Source: Cryomorpha ignava (GTDB lineage Bacteria > Bacteroidota > Bacteroidia > Flavobacteriales_D > Cryomorphaceae). From it: 62,973 bases of DNA. Under the pieces are notes generated by a model. The model was not told where the DNA came from. It saw only the letters and a list, made by a program, of their open reading frames with translations, and ran no database searches. A program made the translations under genes and the position numbers. Positions 28,562 to 38,298 of this stretch are shown one piece after another (position 1 is the first letter of the stretch; each line of letters starts with the position of its first letter). The stretch covers positions 1-62,973 of the forward strand of contig NZ_JAAGVY010000029.1 of assembly GCF_010686655.1 (NCBI RefSeq), given 5' to 3'.

Positions 28562-29057
28562 TTTTTACGAAATGTAGTTTGTAATTTCTTCTAGGTTCAT
28601 TTTGAAGGCTTTGGCGCACAATGTCCATTTCGGCTTCAAAATCTGTAATGCTTCTATCAGGCAGGTTTTTCAAGCAAGCTTTGTTCGAATTTTGAATAGC
28701 TTGTTTTATATCGGGAATCATCTTTCTCGCCTTATCCGTAAGGTGCAAAATATGAGCTCTTCGGTCATTAGGATTTGGACAACGCTTTATGCAATCTTTT
28801 TGTTCCAGATAGTCCAACATGCGTACAACAGATGCCTTATCAAGGTACAACTCATCGCCGAGTGTTGTTTGGCTCAAGTCTCCTTTATGATTGTCAATGA
28901 CCACCAGCGCGTAGAAATACCTGTTAATGGGCAAATGCTCCAGGCTGCGTGTAAAAACACCTACATACTCCTTTGCCAGCTCGCCAAAAACGCGTCCAAA
29001 AGGTATCTCTGATTTTGGTATATCCACGAGTATTGTTGTTTTTGAAATAGTTTGCAC
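28551..29057 (-). CDS. MarR-family transcriptional regulator of the efflux operon
   Basis: The 168-residue protein has the MarR winged helix: DLSQTTLGDELYLDKASVVRMLDYLEQKDCIKRCPNPNDRRAHILHLTDK at about 60-110, with the DRR wing. It is the first gene of a four-gene operon with the adaptor, permease and TolC genes, so it probably represses it and is relieved by a pump substrate. There is no ATG at the start; GTG at 29057 is used because an in-frame TAG lies just upstream. A palindrome overlaps this start (29051-29075). Confidence 0.9.
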   Translation of the reverse strand: MQTISKTTILVDIPKSEIPFGRVFGELAKEYVGVFTRSLEHLPINRYFYALVVIDNHKGDLSQTTLGDELYLDKASVVRMLDYLEQKDCIKRCPNPNDRRAHILHLTDKARKMIPDIKQAIQNSNKACLKNLPDRSITDFEAEMDIVRQSLQNEPRRNYKLHFVKSED

Positions 29058-29075
29058 TGTAAACTAATTTGCAAA
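29051..29075 (-). promoter_or_regulatory. Candidate MarR operator overlapping the regulator start codon
   Basis: TTTGCA at 29051-29056 and TGCAAA at 29070-29075 form a perfect inverted repeat with a 13-bp spacer, across the GTG start of the marR gene. Autorepression from such a site is common for MarR proteins; the role is inferred. Confidence 0.4.
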
Positions 29076-29420
29076 GAAAGGGAATTGAAGGTTGTAGCAG
29101 GGTTCTACTTAATCATCATTCTCTATATGGTTATTTGGTCTACCCTTTCGGGGATGGTGAATTAGCGTGTATTGTATTCTTAATTAGATTGTTGTAATGT
29201 GTTTTTGAATTTTTAATTAAATGGTTAATAATTGATAATCGTGATTTGATCGGTTTTACAATTGGAATTGATATGATTTTGTATTTTGAGTTTATGATCG
29301 ATTCTTGTTTTTCGAAATCGATGTGGGGATTTCATTGAATGGAATTTTATTCATTTATTTTTTGAATTACTATTCATAAATAGCACAGGGCTACACGTCG
29401 CTTCGCTTGTTCCACCCTAT

Positions 29421-29578
29421 GCTGCGAGATGTCACCCCTTCGGGGCTTTTGGAATTTTTGTGTTTCATGTTTTTTCTGTCCTCCGTTTAATCACATTGAA
29501 TATGTACGCCAATGCTTTTGGAATTTTAGTGTATTCCGATGTTAGCTGCGAGATGTCACCCCTTCGGGGCTTTTGGAA
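29421..29578. repeat. Duplicated left-end hairpin unit of the IS200-like element
   Basis: A 34-bp unit beginning GCTGCGAGATGTCACC and ending CTTTTGGAA occurs at 29421-29454 and again, identical, at 29545-29578. Each contains the palindrome CCCCTTCGGGG. The rest of the 29058-29689 gap is AT-rich and holds the marR upstream region. Confidence 0.75.
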
Positions 29579-29689
29579 TGTTGGCGTGAATTACGTTAGA
29601 ATTATAATGTGGTATTTTAAACAATGAATTTATTGTTAGCTTTATAAATCATTGATAATTCAATATTTACAAACTAATAATTATTCAGA

Positions 29690-30142
29690 ATGGGCCAATC
29701 TCTTGTAATACAATATACGCATATTGTTTTCAGTACTAAGAATCGTGAGAAACTAATCTTGCCATCAATAGAGGCTGAGCTATTTGATTACCTCGGTGGG
29801 GTATGTAATGAAATGGATTGTCAATCTTTAATAGTCGGTGGGCATCTTGATCATGTGCACATCCTCTGCAAGCTTTCTAAAAACGTTGCACTCGCTAAAT
29901 TGCTTGAGCAAATTAAATCGAATTCGTCAAAATGGATAAAAACCATAGATTCTCAATTCAGTAATTTTTTCTGGCAAGATGGATATGGTGCTTTTTCTGT
30001 AAGCAGAGGTCATGTGGATATAGTAACTAAATATATTGGAAATCAACATGCGCATCATTGTGATGTAACCTTTAAAAATGAATTTCTGGGTATCCTAAAA
30101 AAAAATGATGTCGAGTACGATGAACGTCATATATGGGATTGA
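29690..30142 (+). CDS. tnpA: IS200/IS605-family Y1 transposase (TnpA)
   Basis: The 150-residue protein matches Y1 transposases of the HUH superfamily: QYTHIVFSTKNRE near the N-terminus, the metal-binding HUH motif in LDHVHIL (His55, His57) and the catalytic Tyr115 in VTKYIGNQ, followed by HHCDVTFKNEFL. It would cut and join single-stranded DNA at hairpin ends. The gene appears intact, so the element may be active. No TnpB or IscB partner is present. Confidence 0.93.
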   Translation: MGQSLVIQYTHIVFSTKNREKLILPSIEAELFDYLGGVCNEMDCQSLIVGGHLDHVHILCKLSKNVALAKLLEQIKSNSSKWIKTIDSQFSNFFWQDGYGAFSVSRGHVDIVTKYIGNQHAHHCDVTFKNEFLGILKKNDVEYDERHIWD

Positions 30143-30338
30143 ATCATAAACTAATGTTTTCTAATAGCCCCGACGGGTTGACATCGCCCAACGATGGGTG
30201 GAGCCCATCGGCTATGTGCAAACCACAGATATGGCTATTACTGAAAGAATACGACTAAACCTAAAACCCATCTCACCCATCAAGATAAACAAAACCACCT
30301 CCCCAAAAATTAATTGATATTTTCCGTAATTTTGCCCT

Positions 30339-31406
30339 ATGCGAAAAGACGAATTAAAGGGTAGGGGAGCGCAGATAAATCCGCATAATAAATTCCAGCG
30401 TCAGGAGTACGTGCGGGAGCATGAAGAGGGTATTGATTTGCCCGACGATACCGGCGAAGGGCAGACTACATTTACCAGTGTTTTTCCTAAAACAATCATC
30501 AATAAGGTGACCAGTCCCGATGTGGGGATGGATTTTTCGATCAATCCATATCAGGGTTGCGAGCATGGCTGCACGTACTGCTACGCGCGTAACTCGCATC
30601 AGTTTTGGGGGTTTTCTGCTGGAGTCGATTTTGAGCAACGCATTTTGTTGAAAGAGAATGCCGTAAGTCTGCTTCGCGAGAAATTTGACAGTAAATCGTG
30701 GAAACCCGCTGCGATTACCCTTTCGGGAAATACCGATTGCTACCAACCCATAGAGCGCAAGCTTTGCCTTACACGTTCGTTGATACAAGTGTTTAGCGAA
30801 TACCGAAATCCGCTGGGTATTATTACAAAGAATGCTCTTATACAACGCGATATAGATTTACTCTCTGAAATGGCATCTCAAAATTTGGTTAAGGTGGCAA
30901 TCTCAATTACTACGCTTAACGAAGAACTGCGTAGAAAAATGGAGCCGCGCACTGCTACTATAAAGCAGCGCTTTGAAACAGTAGAGAAGCTTGCCGCTGC
31001 CGGCATTCGCGTAAGTGTAATGATGGCACCAATTATTCCCGGACTCAATAGCCACGAGATACTCCCATTGGTTAAAGAAGCAGCAAACCGCGGCGCGGCA
31101 GGAGTGGGCTATACGATGGTGCGGCTAAATGGACCTATTGCCGATGTATTCGAAGGCTGGATTCGTACCACATATCCCGACAGGGCAGACAAAGTGCTAA
31201 ACCAAATTGCTGATGCGCACGGCGGGCAACTGAACGATAGCCGTTTTAAAACCCGAATGCGCGGTGAAGGGAATTATGCGGAGATGGTGAAGAATACCAT
31301 GAAAATCGCAAAAGAGAAATACTTTCCCAACCCGGCAAAATTTGAATATGATTTTTCGCTATTCAAAAGGCCATCTAAGTCTGGGCAGCTCGATTTATTC
31401 CAATAA
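30339..31406 (+). CDS. PA0069-family radical SAM protein
   Basis: This 355-residue protein carries the radical SAM cluster motif CEHGCTYCYAR (Cys74, Cys78, Cys81) in the context SINPYQGCEHGCTYCYARNSHQ and the downstream segment ITLSGNTDCYQPIE, characteristic of the PA0069/SplB-like group. The C-terminus includes RGAAGVGYTMVRLNGP. The group is related to spore photoproduct lyase, but its reaction is not known to me. The gene stands alone and ends in a bidirectional terminator shared with the convergent lipoprotein gene. Confidence 0.92.
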   Translation: MRKDELKGRGAQINPHNKFQRQEYVREHEEGIDLPDDTGEGQTTFTSVFPKTIINKVTSPDVGMDFSINPYQGCEHGCTYCYARNSHQFWGFSAGVDFEQRILLKENAVSLLREKFDSKSWKPAAITLSGNTDCYQPIERKLCLTRSLIQVFSEYRNPLGIITKNALIQRDIDLLSEMASQNLVKVAISITTLNEELRRKMEPRTATIKQRFETVEKLAAAGIRVSVMMAPIIPGLNSHEILPLVKEAANRGAAGVGYTMVRLNGPIADVFEGWIRTTYPDRADKVLNQIADAHGGQLNDSRFKTRMRGEGNYAEMVKNTMKIAKEKYFPNPAKFEYDFSLFKRPSKSGQLDLFQ

Positions 31407-31407
31407 A

Positions 31408-31431
31408 AAACCCCGACCAAGGCCGGGGTTT
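31408..31431. terminator. Bidirectional intrinsic terminator
   Basis: AAACCCCG at 31408-31415 pairs with CGGGGTTT at 31424-31431 around an 8-base loop. An A-run on the left and T residues on the right let it serve both the radical SAM gene (plus) and the convergent lipoprotein gene (minus). Confidence 0.85.
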
Positions 31432-31452
31432 AACTAATGTGTTATAGTAATA

Positions 31453-32361
31453 CTAGTTACAGCCCATCTGGCCAAAACCGGGCACATCTACAAAGTCAAG
31501 ATTTAAGAGATCACCATCTCCATCAGTATCAAGAAGATTGTCGAAAACGATTCCGTAATAGTTACCGCTGAAGTTCATACTTCCACCAGAAACATTTAGA
31601 GTTCCGTCTTTTGAAAAGTAAAAAGCGAATGAGGTTGAGGTGAATCCGTAAACCACAGAAAATCCTTTTCCATTTTCATCTTCAGCACCTTCCAAATCTT
31701 CAATAAAGTTAAGGATATCATAATTGCCCTGTGCTTCATTGTCGTATACCAGATAATAGGCAAGGCCTTGAAAGTAGTCAAAGATATCTGCTCCTTCTTC
31801 ATCAAAGTCCTCATTCATAAGTGCATCAAAATCACCAGCGATTCCAAGAACTCCTGAAAGTCCGTCAAAATCAACATCACCAAAACCAAGGTCAAGACCC
31901 AAAGCATCCTCATCTACAGAAAAGCAGAAAGTATAATTAACATTGAGGGCAGTATTACCTGCCACCACCGTTCCCGACCCACCGGCATTAGAGCCGAAAG
32001 CACCAGGGCTAACGAACAATACTCCGCCACCATTTGGGTTTTCTACAAATTCTACTCCATCGTCTTCGCTAAAATTCCACCCGTCGTTTGGATCAGAAAA
32101 GTCAAATGATTTTGAATCGTTCTTCGGGTCAAAAACAATAACCTTATCCATGGTTCTATTATACCAGGCAATAGGAGGCATGCGATCTGCAGCAGATTGA
32201 ATATCTTCTTGTAATGCCTTGTCTTTTACCGCTTTACCTTCATATTTTTGAGAAGCTGAAGCCGAATTTTCGTTGTCTTTCGTACACGAAGTTGTGAAAA
32301 TTAATGCGGCTGCAACAAAAAGAGTTGCGGCTACATTTATTTGTTTTTTGAATATTTTCAT
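31453..32361 (-). CDS. Hypothetical lipoprotein
   Basis: The 302-residue product has a lipoprotein signal (AALIFTTSCTKDNE, Cys near 26). The mature protein is acidic and rich in Gly, Asp and Phe, with no domain I recognise. It contains SKSFDFSDPNDGWNF and a C-terminal DNLLDTDGDGDLLNLDF, where DTDGDGD resembles a calcium-binding loop. It lies 41 bp downstream of the beta-barrel gene on the same strand, so the two are probably co-transcribed. It is likely an envelope or surface protein. Confidence 0.75.
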   Translation of the reverse strand: MKIFKKQINVAATLFVAAALIFTTSCTKDNENSASASQKYEGKAVKDKALQEDIQSAADRMPPIAWYNRTMDKVIVFDPKNDSKSFDFSDPNDGWNFSEDDGVEFVENPNGGGVLFVSPGAFGSNAGGSGTVVAGNTALNVNYTFCFSVDEDALGLDLGFGDVDFDGLSGVLGIAGDFDALMNEDFDEEGADIFDYFQGLAYYLVYDNEAQGNYDILNFIEDLEGAEDENGKGFSVVYGFTSTSFAFYFSKDGTLNVSGGSMNFSGNYYGIVFDNLLDTDGDGDLLNLDFVDVPGFGQMGCN

Positions 32362-32402
32362 AGTTGTGTTTCTTTGTTTAGAAAGTACTAAGATACTAAT
32401 TC

Positions 32403-33089
32403 CTAGAACAAGAAACCAAGTCTAATTGCACCTACTACGTTAGGGCCAACATTGAATGAGCTACCACCTGGTACTTCTCCTGAATTGATATCGCCGTTTG
32501 ATGTATTCAATGACTCAACTTTTTCCTCCATTTGGATTTCATATTGAATTCCAAAACCAAGTTCAGCACCTAAATAGATATTGTCAGCGAAGTAGAAATC
32601 AACACCAGCGATACCGTTTACTCCTAAAGTAAGCATCCCTTGACTGCTGAGTTTTACTGTTTCAATCTCATTTTCAGCACCATAAACTTGGTCGTCTTTT
32701 GTTGACTCAGTTCCAAAACCAATAAGTGCTTCAGCACCATAATAAGGAGAAAGGCGATCTGTACCTAAGAAGTGCTTTTCGATACCAGGACGTATAGAAA
32801 GGTCAAAACTGGTGTTTACTGTTTTCAATTCATCTTCAAAATCTGTACCACCACCAAGTGTTTTATCAGTAGTAGAATTAAATCCTAAAAATACTGTAGC
32901 TCTGATGGCTGTTGTTGCAGAAGTGAATTTACGGTATTTAATTCCGTTTATGCCAATTGGAGAACCACCAAGTGGAGCAAATAAAACTTCAAGGTTTTGC
33001 TCTCCACCGGTTTGCTTCATTACATCTTGTGCATTAGCGGCAGAACCAATGAAAAGCGCTGCTGCGGCAATAATTAATACTTTTTTCAT
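32403..33089 (-). CDS. Predicted outer-membrane beta-barrel protein
   Basis: The 228-residue product has a cleavable signal peptide (MKKVLIIAAAALFIGSAANAQ). Beyond this, alternating hydrophobic strands rich in Gly and aromatic residues (AIRATVFLGF, YYGAEALIGFG, IYLGAELGFGIQYE) end with a C-terminal GAIRLGFLF, as in small OmpA/OmpW-like barrels. The function is unknown. It precedes the hypothetical lipoprotein gene. Confidence 0.78.
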   Translation of the reverse strand: MKKVLIIAAAALFIGSAANAQDVMKQTGGEQNLEVLFAPLGGSPIGINGIKYRKFTSATTAIRATVFLGFNSTTDKTLGGGTDFEDELKTVNTSFDLSIRPGIEKHFLGTDRLSPYYGAEALIGFGTESTKDDQVYGAENEIETVKLSSQGMLTLGVNGIAGVDFYFADNIYLGAELGFGIQYEIQMEEKVESLNTSNGDINSGEVPGGSSFNVGPNVVGAIRLGFLF

Positions 33090-33575
33090 GTTACTAGTTT
33101 TTTGTTAGAATGTTTAAAATGAAAGATTTAAATTTTCCTGAAAGAACTTCATTTTTAGTGGGTTGTTCACATCTTCAATTTGAAAGTAATCAACATAAAA
33201 ATGTTAGTTTCTATTCGAATCAGGCCACGTTTACGCAGGTTATACCCAAGGGTTTCGGTGACTTTTATGGGTTAAAATAAGCGTGCAGGTGGTTGGTTAT
33301 CATAAGGCTTTGACTTAGAACTTCGCTCAACGACCAAGCAATCAACAAATTAAAGTGGGGAATGTGTACGCGAAAAACCGAGCGATACTGCCTGTTCATT
33401 CAATAAGAACGGATAGGAAATCAGGAAATTTCTGTTAAATCATGAATTGGTGATCCTATAAGTGATCTTCAAAACTCTAAAAGAAAACTTTGTTATAGCA
33501 AGAATTCGCTATGTTATTAAGGAGGTAAATTCCCGACTAAAGCATGTTTTTAGCAGTTTTCCTACTCTATTTCTT
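33090..33575. other. 486-bp intergenic region, nothing recognised
   Basis: Apart from the expected upstream region of the beta-barrel gene, no gene, repeat or terminator was identified. Confidence 0.4.
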
Positions 33576-36008
33576 CTATAGACTTATCGCAAAACTGAAA
33601 ATAAAGCTTAGGTTGTCACCAAATTTTGGCATTTCATAAGCTCCGTGACGGTAAAAAACACCTACTCCGTAGCCGCTGTAATAAAAGGTGTTTGACATGC
33701 GGAGTATATTATCGATCATTAAACCGCCCTCCAGATAGGGTTTGGTCATTTTCGCGTAAGCAAAGGGAATATCTGTAGCATTGCTATCGCTTAAATTGCC
33801 AATAGCAGCCATATATGCCATTTTAAGTTCTGGTTTTGACCAGGACTTTTTAATGCCAAATATGCTCCCGAAATTGTGAATAAAACCTGTCTGGAAGTAT
33901 TCGTCATTCAGAAACTCATACAAATCCATTGTTTGAAAATAACCGGTAGAAAGAATGCCCACATCGGTCTGGCCCTCACCACCACGGCCGAAGTAGAGAT
34001 AAGGATATGGCACATTCTCGCCGTAGACTTTACCGGCATTTCCAAATAGGCGCGTGGTGCCTACACCGCGAATTTTAAATTCGTGTTCTACTTCTACCTG
34101 CAATTGGGTAAATGAAGTGCTTCCATCAAATACATTGTCTAATGCCTGATTTATAAGAAAACGCATACGCGGATAAGATTGCTTAATGGCAGTAAATGCT
34201 CTACCCGTTTGCATAAGCGATTCGCCGGGAGCATATCGCAGCTCAAGGCCTATTGATGTTGAGGTTATGTTTGTTTCACTTAGTACATTATCAATAAAGT
34301 AATCGGCATCGGCAAGTGTGCGATCTTCGCGTATAAAGAAGGTTTTCAATTTTAGTCCGCGCGCAGGTCTGTAGGTTAGTGCGGCCTCATATTGCTCAAC
34401 GGGGTTCATTCGGCGAATAAAAAGATTGCGAATGGTTTCACCGCCCTGAAGATAGCCAATATCTTTGCTAAACCTCATGCGCCCCGGTTCTGCTACGTCG
34501 CTGCGGTAAAAAAGTCCGAGCTCAAGCTCGCGCTTCGGTTGAATAAAAAACCGAAGTCCGCCTCCGTATTTCCACGCCTCATCTTTAAACCCATAAGCGG
34601 CGTAGCCCTCTGCGCTCATCCACTTCACAAGTTTCTGGCTGGTTGCGAGGCCTGCGCCGAGCCTAAAACCCTCGTATTGGTTAAAACCGGCCAGGTGGTT
34701 GAGCAAAAAATCGACTTTACCGAAATTCAATCGACCCTGAGCCAGCGCTTCAGATTGATTCATAAACCAATTCATGGAATTGAGAATTTGGGTAGGCAAA
34801 GTGTCGTAAACGGCGTAGGTGTTAGATTCTTCAATGGAAAGTGGTTTGTCGCGAATAGTTGTCCACATGCTGTCTGGTACCGGTTTGCGTAATGCAGAGG
34901 TCTGGATGTCGGCAATCCCAAAATCGCCTTTTTTGGGAATATATTGCAAATTGGCATCCTTAATAAAAGTAGAACTCGAAGCAATAATGGTTGATCCCAT
35001 ATCTTCGTTGGGAAAACTATAAGTGGTATTGCTTTCATGCGGAAACCACAGGGAGTCCGTTTTGGTGTAAGCCTGCCTGATTTCAAAATACATCAACGTA
35101 TATTCGCCGGTATTTTTGCCCAGGAAATTAACCAGCGCATAGCTATTTGCAGAAATGCTCAAAGTTCCTTCCATCAGTTCTTCGGCGGCATTTTTACGCG
35201 GGGCAAAGCTGATAATATAGACTTTTTCGCCTTCTACCTGGGCACTATCGCGCAAGGTGAATTTGTACCGTGCAGCACTGTTAGGGCTTATGGGATTCAG
35301 GTAGTCGAAACCCGCAACGCTGAGGTAATTGCCGTAACAGGTAAAAGGCTGAAATGAATTGGATACCAGCGAGATCGACGGAATTTTAATGCCCGACATT
35401 TTACCGGCAAGTACTTTTTCATTCCACTTGCCCGGCTTTTTGTACACCACCTCGGTGGCACTTTCGAGCATCATAAAGTGTGCATTTTCAAATCCGGTTT
35501 TAGCTAGATCGGCTTGAATTGAATCGGTGCGTTCTATATCAATATTGGCTTTATTGTAAGCCGAAAACTTAAAATGATTTAGCGATTCCGGATTGTTTTG
35601 ATCCCGCCTAGCTAGCACCTTTCGCATAATGGCGTACGCAGGATCTTCCACCGCGGTAATCACCACCTCGCCTAGATCGGCGGAAGCCCTTTCCATATTT
35701 ATATCGGGATTGAGGGCTAGAATCGAAACAGAGGAAGAATAAGGGGTATAGCCAATGCACGAAAATCGGACAGAATCGGTCGCATTAATTCCTGCCGGAA
35801 TGTGCAAGGTGAAATAGCCCTCAATATTTGAAACGGTAGGTGCGATACGCTTATTTGCCGGAAGGACATGCACAAAGGGAATATACTCTTTAGAATCAAG
35901 GTTTGCGATACGTCCTGAAATCTGCGTTTGAGCAATTGTATTTTGTACGCTGAAAAAGGCTAAGCAAAAAATGAAAATTGTAAGGTGAGCTGTAAACTTC
36001 ATGGTCAT
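33576..36008 (-). CDS. DUF5686 outer-membrane protein with carboxypeptidase-regulatory-like domain
   Basis: The 810-residue protein has a signal peptide (IFIFCLAFFSVQNTIAQ), an N-terminal carboxypeptidase-regulatory-like beta-sandwich (about 29-115; ISGRIANLDSKEYIPFVHV) and a long region matching the DUF5686 family (EDPAYAIMRKVLARRDQNNPESLNHFKFSAYNK in pieces), ending in a C-terminal beta-barrel (LSFIFSFAISL). It is widespread in Bacteroidota with unknown function, perhaps an outer-membrane transport or assembly protein. It is a single-gene unit, divergent from the kinase-like gene. Confidence 0.88.
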   Translation of the reverse strand: MTMKFTAHLTIFIFCLAFFSVQNTIAQTQISGRIANLDSKEYIPFVHVLPANKRIAPTVSNIEGYFTLHIPAGINATDSVRFSCIGYTPYSSSVSILALNPDINMERASADLGEVVITAVEDPAYAIMRKVLARRDQNNPESLNHFKFSAYNKANIDIERTDSIQADLAKTGFENAHFMMLESATEVVYKKPGKWNEKVLAGKMSGIKIPSISLVSNSFQPFTCYGNYLSVAGFDYLNPISPNSAARYKFTLRDSAQVEGEKVYIISFAPRKNAAEELMEGTLSISANSYALVNFLGKNTGEYTLMYFEIRQAYTKTDSLWFPHESNTTYSFPNEDMGSTIIASSSTFIKDANLQYIPKKGDFGIADIQTSALRKPVPDSMWTTIRDKPLSIEESNTYAVYDTLPTQILNSMNWFMNQSEALAQGRLNFGKVDFLLNHLAGFNQYEGFRLGAGLATSQKLVKWMSAEGYAAYGFKDEAWKYGGGLRFFIQPKRELELGLFYRSDVAEPGRMRFSKDIGYLQGGETIRNLFIRRMNPVEQYEAALTYRPARGLKLKTFFIREDRTLADADYFIDNVLSETNITSTSIGLELRYAPGESLMQTGRAFTAIKQSYPRMRFLINQALDNVFDGSTSFTQLQVEVEHEFKIRGVGTTRLFGNAGKVYGENVPYPYLYFGRGGEGQTDVGILSTGYFQTMDLYEFLNDEYFQTGFIHNFGSIFGIKKSWSKPELKMAYMAAIGNLSDSNATDIPFAYAKMTKPYLEGGLMIDNILRMSNTFYYSGYGVGVFYRHGAYEMPKFGDNLSFIFSFAISL

Positions 36009-36115
36009 AAAAATACTATTTCGGTTAAATCCTGAAATAATTACCGCCTTTTCGGCAAATATTTCGTCAAAACATTTCAGCGTCTTATCTTGCTCAAAAA
36101 ATATACCAGCTTTTT

Positions 36116-37177
36116 ATGGATCTGCACCGCGAATTTGAGAATATTATCAGTAAGAAAAAACCATCGTTTCCTATCAGTAAACAGTTCGTGGTTTATCTCG
36201 CGCGTTATCAGCGCTATTTTCATTTCGATATTACGTACAACGATTTATTGCGTTGGGATGCTTCTTTTCCGGTACTCGATTTGAGTGGTAAAGATACCCT
36301 GTGGCGCACGGTAATGTACTCGCGCTCTGAGCAGGTAGAGATTAACGACAGCCTGCTGCGCATATACGTTTACCTCACTGCCGAGCTGGAGCATACTGTA
36401 ATGGAGCACCTTACGGTAGAAAATGTAGATTACTGCCTTTTTGGAAATTCAAATCCTTTTCGGATTAAAATCAGAAACCTCCTTAACGACAACTACGATT
36501 ATTACTATATAAAACGAGCCGATGCCAGCCGGGTATATGGTTTGGAGCTCGAAGAGATGCTTTCGCCAAACAAGGTGTTTTATCTGGTAAATGAAGATAC
36601 GCTGGTAGAGCAACATATTTCGGGAATTCCCGGCGATCAGTTTCTGAAACACAATGTAGATGAGGAGGGGCAACACATAGTGCGGCTGGCAAAAGAGTTT
36701 GTAAAATTCAACCAGCGATGCTTTGTGCGGCTGCTGGGCGATATGCGTTCGTACAATTTTGTGATAGATATGACCCCAGATTTTGACCAGATGCAGTACC
36801 GTATCCGTGCCATAGATTTTGATCAGCAAAGTTATGAGGGGCGACTGAAAGTATATTTGCCGCAGTTCTTTAAAGAGAATTTCGAATTTGTTGATATGGC
36901 GCTCAAGCTTCTGGGCGAAAACAGTGTAACCCAATATCAAAACGAAGAGCGTTCGCTAATGCGGAGACGCGTAGGAGCGAGCCGGTACCAACTTCAGCGG
37001 CTAATTAAAACCATGCGCAAAGACCACATTACTGATGCCGGTAGGTTGGGAATATTAAAGCGTGAACTCGCTGAATATCATAACAATAAAGGTTTTCTGC
37101 GGCTTACGTCGATGGGTGCGGTTTTGTATAAGCATATTAATATTTGTTTGGAGCTTAATTTGAATCCACCGAAGTGA
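36116..37177 (+). CDS. Conserved Bacteroidota protein with a protein-kinase-like fold (predicted)
   Basis: I know no named family for this 353-residue protein, but the middle reads like a kinase catalytic core. YYIKRADASR (about 126-135) could be the beta-3 Lys strand, LELEEML the alpha-C Glu, LVEQHISGIPGDQF (about 163-176) the hinge, FVRLLGDMRSYNFVID (about 203-218) the catalytic loop with Asp and Asn, and RAIDFDQQSYEG (about 232-243) a DFG-like metal site. The family most like it would be the aminoglycoside phosphotransferase or HipA-type small-molecule and protein kinases. There is no signal peptide, so it is cytoplasmic. It lies alone, divergent from the DUF5686 gene. Confidence 0.75.
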   Translation: MDLHREFENIISKKKPSFPISKQFVVYLARYQRYFHFDITYNDLLRWDASFPVLDLSGKDTLWRTVMYSRSEQVEINDSLLRIYVYLTAELEHTVMEHLTVENVDYCLFGNSNPFRIKIRNLLNDNYDYYYIKRADASRVYGLELEEMLSPNKVFYLVNEDTLVEQHISGIPGDQFLKHNVDEEGQHIVRLAKEFVKFNQRCFVRLLGDMRSYNFVIDMTPDFDQMQYRIRAIDFDQQSYEGRLKVYLPQFFKENFEFVDMALKLLGENSVTQYQNEERSLMRRRVGASRYQLQRLIKTMRKDHITDAGRLGILKRELAEYHNNKGFLRLTSMGAVLYKHINICLELNLNPPK

Positions 37178-37179
37178 TT

Positions 37180-37500
37180 TTAATTAGCAATAGGCAATTT
37201 TGCGATGGGCAATAGGCAAATGAGAAGTCGGTGAAGATAAATTGGCAATGGGCAATTTGCAATGGTAATTTGCAATGGGCAAATTAGAATTTCATGGAAA
37301 AATCGTAGTTGCTGACCGCTCTAATTAAATTGGATCTTTTTTGACCGCAAGGACGGCAGTTAAGAAGCGAAATCAATAGGCAATGGACAATAGGCAATTA
37401 GCAATAGGCAATTAGCAATAGGCAATTAACAATAAGCAATTACTTGCTGCGCTGCGTGAGGTCGCTTCGCTTAGTTGGCAATGGGCAATTGGCAATTTAA
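37180..37500. repeat. Short AT-rich tandem/interspersed repeats (CAATAGGCAATTAG type)
   Basis: Variants of GGCAATTAGCAATA and CAATGGGCAATTTG recur many times, most regularly at about 37378-37440. No coding capacity. This is the first part of a 1.2-kb gene-free stretch (37178-38372). Confidence 0.7.
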
Positions 37501-37554
37501 CTTAGCACCGATTTCATGACCCATGATCAAAGGGATACCGGATGGAAGGGAAAT

Positions 37555-38060
37555 AATCAACTCCTTCCCGCTCCCCGGCCCTAAAGGGAGTCCGATACAC
37601 TCATTTCGACTTAGCTCACTTTAACACAGAATCTCACGACCGAAGTAAGTAGTGAACAGCATCATGATAAGAGAGTTATTTTGATCAATAAAATGCCAAA
37701 CAAATTCATCTTTGACTTTACTGAATAAATGTGCTTCGAAGCACTATGATGTGCGGTGGGCTCGCCCCTTTAGGGATTCTAATCTCTATGCACATCTTTT
37801 TTCTGCCTTTGAATCCTTTGACTTATAAATCAATTTAATTGTCTGTGAATCAATGCCTGCACACACCCCCAGCCCCTAAAGGGGAGCTGCCTCCGCACGG
37901 TCTATGGTTCCATTTGAAACCTTGAATTTCATGACACGAGGACTTCGTAGATAGGTTGATTTAAATGATAAAAATAGTCTCTTGGGTGAAATGAGTGTTG
38001 GCGCCCTTCCTGCATCCGACGAGGCTTTTCGCCGAGAGGAGTGCACGGGTGCGGGAAGGC
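37555..38060. repeat. Cluster of dispersed palindromic repeat copies
   Basis: Related copies around CCCTAAAGGG occur near 37575-37590, 37765-37782 and 37864-37895. The last contains CACCCCCAGCCCCTAAAGGGG and is close to the copy at 8521-8563. Near 38010-38050 is a second type, CTGCATCCGACGAGGC then GCCGAGAGGAGTGC, which recurs at about 42570-42600. No gene is present. Confidence 0.6.
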
Positions 38061-38298
38061 TTTGATGAACAGCGATTTATAAGGTCTGAACACCAAAAGA
38101 CAATTTTCGAGTACGATGTGTATAGAGATTAGTTAGGGGTTAGGGGTTGGGGGCGGGAGAGGCGTTAACAAACAAGTGGTTATAATGATAAAAAATAATT
38201 AATGTAGAGCAGGTTATACTAAAATATTAATCTCAAAAAGTATCGGTAGACATTAGCCAACCGAAGAGAATAATTGGTAAATCTTTCGATTTGCAATA

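Larger units (their letters stand above)
29421..30240 (+). mobile_element. IS200/IS605-like single-gene element
   Basis: The Y1-transposase gene at 29690-30142 is flanked by short GC-rich imperfect palindromes. The left side carries GTCACCCCTTCGGGGCT, and the right side has AGCCCCGACGGGTTGACAT at 30166-30184, which is close to the reverse complement of the left unit. A further hairpin-like segment (CATCGCCCAACGATGGG) follows to about 30240. Subterminal hairpins without inverted terminal repeats fit this family. The exact ends are uncertain. Confidence 0.6.
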
